Source of the DNA: Ridgeia piscesae
Lineage: Eukaryota > Annelida > Polychaeta > Sabellida > Siboglinidae
Length of the DNA stretch: 64,000 nt
NCBI GenBank assembly: GCA_025642075.2
Contig: JAODUO010000193.1
Coordinates: 391,001-455,000, forward strand
Reading direction: 5' to 3'
Made by a program: the position numbers and the translations under genes. Below, one piece after another: positions 26,401-45,171 of this stretch. Within the stretch, counting starts at the first letter, position 1; the number at the start of each line of letters is the position of its first letter. Below the pieces are notes generated by a model. The model worked only from the letters and a program-made list of their open reading frames with translations. It was not told the origin of the DNA and searched no databases.

Positions 26401-29400
26401 CATTTTGGATGTACAAATGATGTGACACTACTAAGGGCCTACCTTGTATGACAAAGCTCTGTTTGGATGTACAAATGCTGTGACACTAGTAATGACCTAG
26501 CTTATAAGACAGAGGTCAGTGTTGATGTACAACTGCTGTGATGTTAACAAAGTCCTACCTTGTATGACAAAGCTCTGTTTGGATGTACAAATGCTGTGAC
26601 ACTAGTAATGACCTAGCTTATAAGACATAGGTCAGTTTTGATGTACAACTGCTGTGATGTTAACAAAGTCCTACCTTGTATGACAAAGCTCTGTTTGGAT
26701 GTACAAATGTTGTTTCTCTTCCCAGGCTTTCACAAAGCCGACACAGTTAGGATGGCGAGGAAGTTCTTCATGCTTGGCCACTTCTTCCAACTTACGTCGA
26801 CTACAGCAAGAAGCAGATATCTCAGACAATAAACAAGAGGAAAATGTATCTTTTATATATGAGCCTGTTTACAGGTTTTCCAAATTTTAATTGGGCCACT
26901 TTTGATTATGAACAGTGATACCATTCGCATACAATGGAGATAGATTAACAAAATGAGTTCAAATATTCAAGGATCACTGCATGACAGACGCTGAGAGGAA
27001 CTATGTAATTATCAATGGGGTTAATTTTTACTTTTGCTTTCTATGAGTGGTGTTTATGATTTGATTCTGATATCTGCTGAATACAAAGCAAAACCAACCA
27101 GGCTTCTGCTGCAGTTTTTACCACAGCTGATACCATGGTAGATTTAACTGTTCCAAGTTGTTTGATATTATACATAGAGCATGGAAATTTCAGGCAGTAA
27201 ACATGTATTTCCTACCGATCGCACTCTCCACGAAATCTTTCTCTTGATCGTTTCACTGCATAATATCTTCCATCTTCTTTGCTTCTAACCTTGAAAACCT
27301 GAAAGTACACATCTAAAAACATGAACGTATTCAATACCTCCAACTGAGTTACTCATTTGAGAAAACAAGTAGGAAACATCACACCACAGTACAGAAACAC
27401 GAGCAACACTCAAATAACTTGTAGTATCAAGGCCAGTCCTGGGCAGAAATACCTGGTACTCAATTATGCAGGGTTAGAATTTAGCCTAAACTGAGTGGGG
27501 GCCAGCAGGGCATCAAGTCTTTCCCAGTGACAGCTCATTCCCTGGTTGCAACCAAATCGCAAGTCATTAAAACGTTGATGAATTGTTTCTTTCCCTAGTC
27601 TGGGTTTGCCCCCTGCCCAATCACCACAGCAGCCACTGGCTTCATTTACTGATAAATTGCAAGAAGTGGCATGACGTTGTCAGGACATTAATTTTTAAGT
27701 GTCGGCAGTTCTTATATCCGTAATAGAGGAGCAGTTTCTGTACTACCGTAGTCTGAGGTCAATTTCCGTAATGATTATGGAAATCCCATAACGGTAGGCA
27801 GCCCTGCTTATACACAGTTCTTAACTATGTACCTGCACACAGTGTTCAGTGCATTGTATTCATATTCACAAAAATGGACATACCTAGATCAAGTTATGAC
27901 TAAGACAATAATATCTAACAGAGAATCACAATTAAACAACATGAATGTATGTAAATAAAATTGACTAGTACACAAATATGAATAACTCAAGACAAACCTC
28001 GCCAAACGAACCGACTCCTAACTTGCAGACAATTTCAAAGCATTGGTCAAAGAACAGGTCTTTGATGGCAGTGTTGTAGTGAGGACTCAGAAAGGGCTGC
28101 CACGGAGTTAAGGTGTTCTCTTGCTGAACAGAATATTATCAACAACAACATACTTGTCTGCTGAATACTCTAGAGTGAATCTATAGATTAAAATATAAAT
28201 GGTAAGTTCTTACATAAGAAGATATATAAGTCAATAGTTTAGTTTACTCAAGGTGTTTCACATTTTACTACAGTCGCGCCTCGCTAACAATAACGCTGTA
28301 ATTAACTGTCATTTATTTTTTATGATATCCCCATGTTTATCTTGTACAGGTGTATCTAGAAACAATTTAATTATATTAAGAAATTTAACACAGAAGTACA
28401 ACTGCGTTGCTGAGTTCGTTGTTTGTTGTGCCCCTGGCATCTAGTTCTGCTCTGCCGTCGGCTTCGCGGCACCAATCCAATAATTTTTCAAACCGATCTA
28501 TTGTGTAACCAGCGCTTGGTTTGTCTGGTAGTGTTTCTTTAAAACGTTACCAATTCCTTTGATTGCATTTAATTATAAATCGGCACGGTAAATGTGCGAT
28601 CTAAGTTTATATTTTGGGATTGATTGAAAGATGAAATCAAGCCAATAGTAAGTGCAATTAGTATAAGTATTAATATTTGAACGACTTCGGCAACATGTCA
28701 ATTCATTTGTGCGTTTCGGCTGCCGAGTTCAAGGCTATTTTAGACCACGACAGTAGTACTGTGTTATCGCTCCGCCTCAGTTCGCATCGCCAGACGAGGC
28801 ACGTTGGTTCTGAATTTATTTCAAAACTGTACACCATTCGCAAGATTTACTCAGTTCAACATTCGACGGTGTATATTATTTTAACGTAATACACATTTAC
28901 GTTGGTTTCAATGTCAGTTAGTTTTATAAATCACGCATACACCGCGCAACCAGCACATTGGCTTTGGTTGCTGTTGTGGCGTTTTGGGGGTGGTGGCGCC
29001 CCTGGCGGAATATAAAATATTACGCGCCTCGTTTATAACGCGGTTCCATTTCATGGACCCCAACTACCATGTTATAGCGAGGCGCAACTGTACCTGGTAA
29101 ACCAGTTCAATAGACATCTAGAAAGTATAAAGTTAATATAATCTAATTTAAAGTATTCAGTCATTTGGGCTGCTTAGTATACTTAACTATTTTCAAACAG
29201 TTCAGTATTGATTATTGTGTCAAGAAGAATATGCCAAATGTGACACTAGAAACCTTATTTTATTTGCTTGTTTACTTCCAGAGATATCCGTATTGTAAAA
29301 GCAGGAAATAGTTTTAATGAAATGGCCGTAAAGAATTGAATAATGGGATTGATTACTGGTTGTATTTGTTAAACTAATTTCCTCTGTGGCAGTTCAGTTT

Positions 29401-30878
29401 TCCTTAAAATTGGAACTGGAATTGATATAAAATTTAAAAAATTGCAAGTTAGAATTATAGTTTACTATAACTGATATTACTTCTATGTAATTCAACTTAG
29501 AAACATAAAAAGAAATGCCAAATTATTTCAGTCTATTTGCCCAATAAGGTACAGAAAAAAGGATACAGTTCTTGTGGGGTTTGAACGAGATGGGTTGTGC
29601 TTTGCGGATGCTCGGCCTGTGAGGAAATATTCGACTGATAGGTGGCGCACTTTTCACGGGTGGCTTTGGCAACATCGTGTCTCGCGGTGTATCGCCATTT
29701 CTTGCCTGTAAATGCAAACTTGCATAAAATCAATGCATTAAGGTATCAATTTTAGGCAAACATACAGGCATCTGGTTTTTTAATGGAACAAGTCATGGAT
29801 TTACATTTGGTTCAGACTCGTAAGTAATAATTCTTCATGATTATCCAGAACACAGGTGAAATTTTTTAGAAATAACAAACAGTAACTATTGAGTAGTGAC
29901 ACATTTGCAATACAGATCAGCTTTACACTTTGAATCATGAAACTTTGTAGCTCTGCTTTTAGGAATTGCACAGGTTAGCTGGTGACATCTGCAAATTTAG
30001 CACATAAAAATACAAACCAGAACAAGGTGCATGTTTAAACAGGAATGATTAAAAGCCCAGGCCTGTCCATCCTCGCAAGCCTATGAGAAGTGCATGATTT
30101 TAGCCGAGTCAAACTAGTTTATTGTCTTTGCCAAACAGCGCTAATACCTGCCCCAATCTGAAGACAGATACACAATTTTTGGGAATTCAAGTAAATTACC
30201 CACCAGCTAATCACATGAGCAGCTAAATGGTTCTAAGTATTCAAATATGTTTTGCTACATACCAAATATTGTTAATAACACCAGTTAGCTTGTGGCTGAA
30301 ATTACCAAAAGTTATTATTTGACCAAAGGCTGACCACACTCCTCGTGGGCGTTTTCACTGGCTGATGTTAAAAGAGGAGTTTTTGAAGGGGATATGCCAG
30401 GGGTAGTAAACAGCTGGTACTGACCTAATCGCGACCCTGGCACATAAGAATGGGCCTGTCAGATGTTGTCTGTCTGCATGCATGCAGCATCTAACAGAAT
30501 ATTTACATTATATCTGGCCTGGGCACCCATCCCACATCGATTTATGACAAACGTTGTTGGTATATGATGTATTACTATTTCCAACGGGTGCAACGTTTGT
30601 CATTCAAAATGAAATTGTTGCACATGCGTCCCCAGCCAGGGGTATGGCAAGGGTTACGAACCGCTGTCAGTGTCAGTCATAGCCAGAATCTATGCCATCA
30701 CTATAATTCTTTTCTTTTTGTAAATAGGTCCTTGGTTATAAATCTTTTAGTAACCACAACTACTTCACGTGTCAACTAACTGAAATAGGTAGAAAATACT
30801 CACCTTCTTTGTCGAAAAGGTCTGCGGCTGCAAAAAGTACTGCGGTGCTGGCCTAGGTGTCCTTATTTCTGCTGTCAT
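16637..30878 (-). CDS. PKMYT1: Membrane-associated Cdc2-inhibitory kinase Myt1 (16 exons, 540 aa)
   Basis: Myt1 phosphorylates CDK1 on Thr14/Tyr15 at ER/Golgi membranes to hold cells before mitosis. Exons in transcript order: 30878-30804, 29705-29553, 28123-27998, 27298-27216, 26800-26675, 25459-25384, 25050-24928, 24299-24205, 23751-23645, 21456-21353, 20658-20617, 20022-19854, 19242-19125, 17825-17784, 17211-17070, 16678-16637. The total is 1623 nt and all phases agree. Motifs: glycine loop LGVGSFGE (111-118), catalytic Lys134 (AVKR), HMDIKPEN with Asp227, DFG 245-247, [11 protein letters not shown]. After the kinase domain come a basic stretch (VWKRRKRE, 357-364) and a hydrophobic segment (about 380-398, [17 protein letters not shown]). 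This membrane motif separates Myt1 from Wee1. The acidic tail holds GIEPKNLMG, similar to the vertebrate Myt1 C-terminus. The start was chosen because [10 protein letters not shown] aligns with the vertebrate N-terminus; an in-frame upstream exon (31396-31235) could extend it. The exon 2 donor (GTACCT) is weak. Confidence 0.95.
16791..16860. repeat. 35-bp perfect tandem duplication in PKMYT1 intron 15
   Basis: Two consecutive copies containing CATTTGACCATATGTGCCG, about 110 bp upstream of the last exon's acceptor in transcript sense. Confidence 0.9.
18041..18312 (+). mobile_element. tRNA-derived SINE, family A, copy 2
   Basis: Shares with 4284-4590 the head (CTTTCGACTAAGAGAAC, box B-like GGTTGGAATCCC), the body (CACTCTACATTGCTCCAGTT, TTTGTACGAGCAG) and the tail (CCAGGGAAGTAAAGTATAAA, CGCTTTGAGCA). 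It begins with a 16-bp perfect inverted repeat (18041-18056 / 18070-18085). It lies in PKMYT1 intron 13, antisense to the gene. Confidence 0.75.
18479..19123. repeat. 18-bp minisatellite abutting the PKMYT1 exon 13 donor
   Basis: About 35 copies of an 18-bp unit, AGTAAGTACTAGTACAAC on the + strand. In transcript sense the first unit starts within the donor itself: exon 13 ends at 19125 and the intron opens GTATGTACTTACTACTG, which already fits the unit. The core GTACTAGTAC is self-complementary. A higher-order pattern of alternating AATC and AACAG variants is visible. The 18-bp period is stop-free in several frames, giving long spurious repeats of Ser/Thr/Val on + and Cys/Tyr/Ser/Thr on -. 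Confidence 0.95.
20351..20495. repeat. (TA)n-rich tract in PKMYT1 intron 11
   Basis: Interrupted TA dinucleotide tracts. The intron flanks hold nothing else that I can identify. Confidence 0.9.
21562..23544. mobile_element. hAT-type non-autonomous transposon (outer element)
   Basis: Flanked by a perfect 8-bp target-site duplication TCTGGAAC (21554-21561 and 23545-23552). Terminal inverted repeats begin CAGAGATGGAGT at both ends, followed by subterminal copies of the self-complementary string GTACTCGAGTACGAGTAC in several orientations. The 8-bp duplication and CAG-starting ends are hAT hallmarks. No transposase frame is present. It fills nearly all of PKMYT1 intron 9: without it and one duplication copy, the intron would be about 200 bp. 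A second hAT element is inserted inside it (22078-22923). Confidence 0.88.
22078..22923. mobile_element. hAT-type element nested in the outer hAT
   Basis: Left end CAGACATGGGGTCAAATAC; the right end is its inverse with one change at the terminal base, and 21 bp are otherwise identical. The target-site duplication is GATGGGTC (22070-22077) and GATGGGAC (22924-22931), 7 of 8 matching. Subterminal regions are rich in AAATACTTTT/TATTTGAAA repeats. No transposase is visible. It is the younger insertion of the two. Confidence 0.85.
25735..26709 (-). repeat. 58/60-bp minisatellite made from the PKMYT1 exon 5 end and its donor
   Basis: Twelve or so near-identical units plus several diverged ones lie in intron 5. 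In transcript sense each unit contains about 34 nt matching the last bases of exon 5 (ATTTGTACATCC ... GAGCTTTGTCATACAAG), followed by a donor-like GTGGGCCC. The genuine exon end at 26675 (CATACAAG then GTAGGA) is the outermost copy. Units differ by the presence of TG in GATG(TG)GACAC, giving 58- and 60-bp versions. Copies near the exon (26400-26700) are more diverged than the central ones. Translated frames such as [15 protein letters not shown] are echoes of exon 5 ([11 protein letters not shown]). Confidence 0.93.
28271..29090. mobile_element. pogo/Tigger-like non-autonomous DNA transposon in PKMYT1 intron 2
   Basis: The left end is CAGTCGCGCCTCGCTAACAA. The right end inverted is CAGTTGCGCCTCGCTATAAC. 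Both are flanked by TA (28269-28270 and 29091-29092). TA duplications and CAGT(C/T)G..CCTCGCTATAA ends are typical of the pogo/Tigger branch of IS630-Tc1-mariner. The 820-bp interior has no recognisable transposase; the 70-aa frame at 28677-28889 matches nothing I know. Confidence 0.75.
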
Positions 30879-31234
30879 TTGATCTTGTCTTGAATTCTGG
30901 CCAATAAAATTTCAACATAAAACAACGAAATGCTTCTACAGTCTGTGTACGCTTATTTCCTTTGTAATATGGTGCGTGAAATCTCATACAAACTTTGAAA
31001 CGAGCCTCGGAAAATACGAACGACGAAGCAAAACAACTGAGGAGTAGTCATTTTACCCGCCATAATAAAACTATTGCATGGCGGGAACATGAGCATTATT
31101 TAATTTATTTTGAAACAAACTAAGTGTTGTTTAATTACACACCAGTTCTGTTATAATATTCAAATTTACTAATACTTAAAAGGCTTAGGAATCGTATATT
31201 AAAAAAAAAAAATTCGGGAAACCTTCCCACTTAC

Positions 31235-31396
31235 CTCCATGACATACGCTTCCCAACCAATGATCTTACATAGCGATGTCGGGTTTTCTATGATAACATC
31301 CAGCAAATAGAAATTCTCAATTTTCGAGACTATATATTTGCCGTAATTTGGAATTATAGTTAAATACACAATAACATCAGTAAACTCATAGTTCAT
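31235..31396 (-). CDS. Possible upstream coding exon of PKMYT1 (54 aa) or of an unknown gene
   Basis: Starts with ATG, is open for 54 codons (MNYEFTDVIVYLTIIPNYGK at the start) and ends GAG followed by the strong donor GTAAGTGGG. A downstream acceptor, GGCCAG at 30900-30897, would join it in phase to 18 nt (NSRQDQ) and then the PKMYT1 start, giving a 600-aa protein. The peptide is hydrophobic and resembles nothing I recognise; vertebrate Myt1 has no such extension. It could also be non-coding leader. Confidence 0.3.
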
Positions 31397-31603
31397 AATG
31401 CTTGCAATTTAACAATAAGTAATTTAATTACTTATTAAAACTAATTGTGTGTTTTTTGCAAACAATATAATTGTATAATTATAAAGTATAGGCCCGCAAA
31501 TGTATTAGTTAATAAACTCATAAATTTAAGATAGAGTGATTTGAATATTAGTGAGAAACAAATCTTCATGGAGCGCAGTGACAGATCAGTGGAATGTCAA
31601 CTG

Positions 31604-31741
31604 TAGGTTGTGTGCGAATTTACTTTGGCTGGCTGGGTGCTTCCCAGGGAAGTCGAGATCGATGATAATATGTTTGATTGAACAGGTTAGCCAGGGAGAT
31701 TGTGTAAAGCACTTTGAGCAATCACAACGATTGGAATATAT
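31604..31741 (+). mobile_element. tRNA-derived SINE, family A, copy 3 (5'-truncated)
   Basis: Only the 3' part is present: GGCTGGCTGGGTGCTTCCCA, then GAACAGGTTAGCCAGGGAG and GTAAAGCACTTTGAGCAATC. This matches the tails of copies 1 and 2 at 4284 and 18041. Confidence 0.65.
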
Positions 31742-32810
31742 CCTATATCATAATTGACCGTTTTAATTAATTATCATCTTCAGAAATCATATGTCCATAT
31801 CTCCAAAACATATTTTAAAATTTTTTGCAACATGATAAAATGTAAAAAATAAAATATACAAACTGAGATTTTCATAGGCATCGCTGTTCACAAATTATTA
31901 ACAGTATTAAAATAGATCTACAACACTCATTCAATTAAAATGTTCCAGTATTTCTTTGTGTCAAATATGATATATGATTATACATGTAAATAGTGTTGTC
32001 GCACCATGATTTTTATTGCACTCTCATTTCAGATGCATTATGAACTTAGTTATAAACATTTTAAAGGTATTGCACTTCTTTTATCCTTATTTCAGCAATT
32101 TGTGTTGTATGCAATGTATATGTAAAATGTGTGTGCTGTTGTTGAAATAATTTTCATTCAAAAATTCATTCACATTTCTTTACGTTTTTTCGTAAAAATC
32201 AAATGCTGTTGTCTCTCTTGAATTTTTTTTTATTAATTATATTAATTGCACTATTGAAGCTTATGAAGCAGACTATTTTCAAACTGTACGCGTATCATTT
32301 GGATAAATTAGTAAAATGAGTTAAAAATCGCAATTTGTCAGTCTATATTCGTGCAAGCAGAGCGATACGAGAGATGGCGCGCGGTAGGCAAATTAGTGAG
32401 CGATAATAAAGCGATGCAGTGAACCTACGATAGTGTTTCGGGATGCGATAATATAAAATGATCTGAGAAATCAAGTGAAGCAAGGAACGAGAGTCCAAAA
32501 CAGGTTGAGTGTAAAAAACAGCTATTGGACATCCTTTCATGGATGTTGCATTTCGTATTATCCCACAAAAATAGCAGAGTTTACACTCAAAGTCTCAAAG
32601 AGTCAGACAGACACTGCCTGCTCCTGCAGTACTACTATACTGGTGACAGTGGTGCAGTTGCTACCGTCGACTATCATCACTATGTTTCTTCGGCGGAACC
32701 TTTGGACTTGCTAAGTTGATTTAAATATTTCCAGCAATTTTAATTGCTTATTTAACGTTTCGGTATTTTTCATCGTTTAACAAAATGTTGCCAAAAAATA
32801 AAGGACGAGA

Positions 32811-34203
32811 CTATTCGCAGAGCAGTGATGTCACAGCTCTGCGAATAGGGGCACACTCGCCACTATTCACAGAGTAGTGAAGTCACTGCTTTGCGAATTA
32901 GGGAAACCATTGCTAATATTCGGATAGCAGGTAGAAAAGGGCGTTTATTGGATAATTGAACTCGGTGCGCAGGGTTTATTTGCTGCTTACTAAATACAGT
33001 TAGTGTATGACCAAAGAAGTGTCTCTGTATACTATATTGTCCTAACAACATTGAGGCGTATGCATCACTGTGCTCAGCGACCTAGGAAGTCGCCGTTACT
33101 TGCAGAGCAGTGACATCACTGCTCTGTGAATTAGGGAAACAAGTGCGGTATTCGCAGAACAGTGACGTCACTGCTCTGTGATTTTGCGAAAGACTTGCGG
33201 TATTTGCAAGTAAAAAAGAGTGTTTACTAGTTGCTATATATGTGCATGTTATAATAATAATAAACTTTATTTAGACATTAAAATCTAAAGTAAAACTGTT
33301 CAGTTGTGTAAAAGGTATAAAAATAAATAAATAAAAGTACAATTAAAACATGAATACGTATAGTTAAATCAGTGGTGTAGGGAACTTTATATTATGCATT
33401 AATGTAGTCAAGAAATATAAGTACATGTATATATTTATATATATGTATGTGTATAAAATATGTATATAGGCAATTGCAATATATATGTATATATATATAT
33501 ATGTATATATATTATTATTATTATATAACTATGAGATGTGTGAATACATATCTGTTTAAATTTGTATAGATTATATACAATTTAAAGCTTATAACGATTA
33601 GGAAAGAGTTTCCCTAAGTGACATCGCTGCTCTGTGAATTAGGGAGACAGTTGCAAATTTTTGCAGAGCAACTAGGAAAGAAACTTTGACTAGTTGCTAT
33701 GTGTGTTGTTGTAATAATAATAAACTATGTAAAGTAAATCTCTGTTCAGTATTGTCGACTATAGTAGTTAAAAGTTATAAGAAATAAATTATTATAAAAG
33801 TACAAATAAAATATAGACATAGCTAAATCATGGTTGAACTGAACTAGAGAAAATAAAAGATGTGTATAGCAATTACAAAATAAATATACTATGCCTGCCA
33901 TGACCGGGAATTGAACTTGGGCTGCAGGCAGAAACCTCTCACGACACTATCCATGCCTCTCGCCTCGGAATTGTTAGGACAGTGTAGTATTTAGAAAAAC
34001 TTCTATGAACGCGCTAACTGTATTTATTAAGCAGCTAATAAAACCTATGCACCTAGTTCTAATTAGCTAATAAACACTCTTTCCTACCTGCTCTGCAAAT
34101 ACTAGCAACTATGTTTTCTTAATTCGCAGGCAGAGCAGTGACGTCACTGCTCAGCGAATACTGGTACTTCCCTAATTCGCAGAGCTCTGCTCTGTGAATA
34201 GCC
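32811..34203. mobile_element. Long inverted-repeat element with palindromes centred on TGACGTCA
   Basis: Roughly 250-bp terminal regions (32811-33060 and about 33960-34203) are inverted copies of each other: CTATTCGCAGAGCAG at the left end, its inverse at the right end, and matching interior landmarks such as TAAATACAGTTAG. Inside and at the ends lie about seven copies of a palindrome of the form TTCGCAGAGCAG-TGACGTCA-CTGCTCTGCGAA (32811, 32862, 33098, 33149, 33618 (half), 34121, 34171). The centre is AT-rich. No transposase or clear target-site duplication was found, so foldback/MITE status is an inference. Confidence 0.65.
33893..33965 (-). mobile_element. tRNA-like segment inside the inverted-repeat element
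   Basis: The - strand reads GCATGGATAGTGTCGTGAGA then a box B-like AGTTCAATTCCCGG and CATGGCAGG. This suggests a tRNA-derived SINE head rather than a functional tRNA gene: the acceptor and anticodon stems do not pair convincingly by eye. Confidence 0.35.
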
Positions 34204-34584
34204 AGTGGGAAACATAAAGGGAAAAACAAATCTAAATTTGATGTGGCAGACTCAGTACTTTAGTTTCATCCTTACACATAATACCAGGAATGTATTTATG
34301 TAAAAAAATATTGTGTCTATACATTTGTTTAGGCCAAAGCAACAAACCAATTTGCTGTGGTTGTTTTACCAGATTCAGTGATATAGTTGCAAATGAATAG
34401 TTTTTTACCGCCGTCTGTTGCTACCAATCGGTTTTCTCTTTGGACATGAAAAGTATGTTGTTAAGATGCAATAATTTTGTAACATAAATATACCTGGGAT
34501 GATGATGAAATGTGTAGTTAATGCACTTATGTATAAAAAAAGGAATCAAAATGGGCCCAGATACTAGATAATTTTTGTTCAGCC

Positions 34585-34712
<128 letters not shown>

Positions 34713-35121
34713 ATTTATGTATGTATACATAGTTACAGAGTACATTATATGAGGATGACACAAGAAAGTGTCTTGTTTTATATTGTAGCCCTCAGATAGA
34801 GACAAACAAATACGGTACAGTGATACCTGTATTAATAAATTATGACAAAATATCAAAGATTAAAATAACCGTTGCCACTGCTCTGACACTGCAGCAGTTC
34901 TGATATTGTGTTTACAAATAATCACCAAGATCCTTGACAAATGTAGTTCTTCATTTCTTCATTTGCATATCCATTTTGCACTGTATCTAATATCAGCAAA
35001 CTATAAGAACTCTTGAATTGCTTTATCTTGAAAACTTATCAGTGTGAAAGTTTTTAATTAATATTGATTATGGATCCTGTTGTTGTAGAGTTGGTGAATT
35101 TAGGTAACATCTTTCATAACA

Positions 35122-44663
<9,542 letters not shown>

Positions 44664-44894
44664 AACTGACACCGAGTGGGGGGGGGGTGGAGATTGCAGG
44701 GAAGGGTTATGCTGAGTGTTGCAGGGGGAGGGGGTTGCAGCAGGCTAATATTGTTTATAATGTGAACCTGTTTTCAAGAGATTCCGGCAGCTTCTGTTGT
44801 CCAAGCTGTTGGCTAATTCATTGTCTACAGGTGTGGAAGGTAACATTTCAAATCGTTATCAGCAATAGCATGTAAATTATGTGTTCCTTTACAA

Positions 44895-44939
44895 GATTAA
44901 TCGCTTTTGTGGTTAGTCTAACCACAAAAGCGATTAATC
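44895..44939 (+). repeat. Perfect 20-bp stem, 5-nt loop hairpin in the MFAP1 3' UTR
   Basis: GATTAATCGCTTTTGTGGTT, loop AGTCT, then the exact reverse complement. It lies 232 bp after the MFAP1 stop codon and before a possible polyadenylation signal, so it is probably transcribed. Confidence 0.85.
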
Positions 44940-45165
44940 ATATAAAATATGTAATGTGAAATAGAAGACACACTACTGACATGCCTTGTGAAGACAATGT
45001 GGTGTTTTGTGCAGCAACTAAGTGTCTTGGACCTGCCTACATCCGCACTAGTAATTGTCAGTTGGTTCTTTACGTGGCAGTAAGTACTGGATAGAAACAT
45101 TCAGATGTTTGGACAGATACGTGGTGGTTGGCAAGTGTCACAACTACAACTTGTATTAGTTATGT

Positions 45166-45171
45166 ATTAAA
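45166..45171 (+). other. Possible polyadenylation signal, MFAP1
   Basis: ATTAAA followed by a T-rich stretch (GAATGTTTTCATTTG), 503 bp after the stop codon. Confidence 0.4.

Noticed and set aside
16637..30878. Assignment as Wee1
   Set aside because: The membrane segment after the kinase domain, the N-terminal [10 protein letters not shown] and the C-terminal EPKNL motif fit Myt1, not Wee1.
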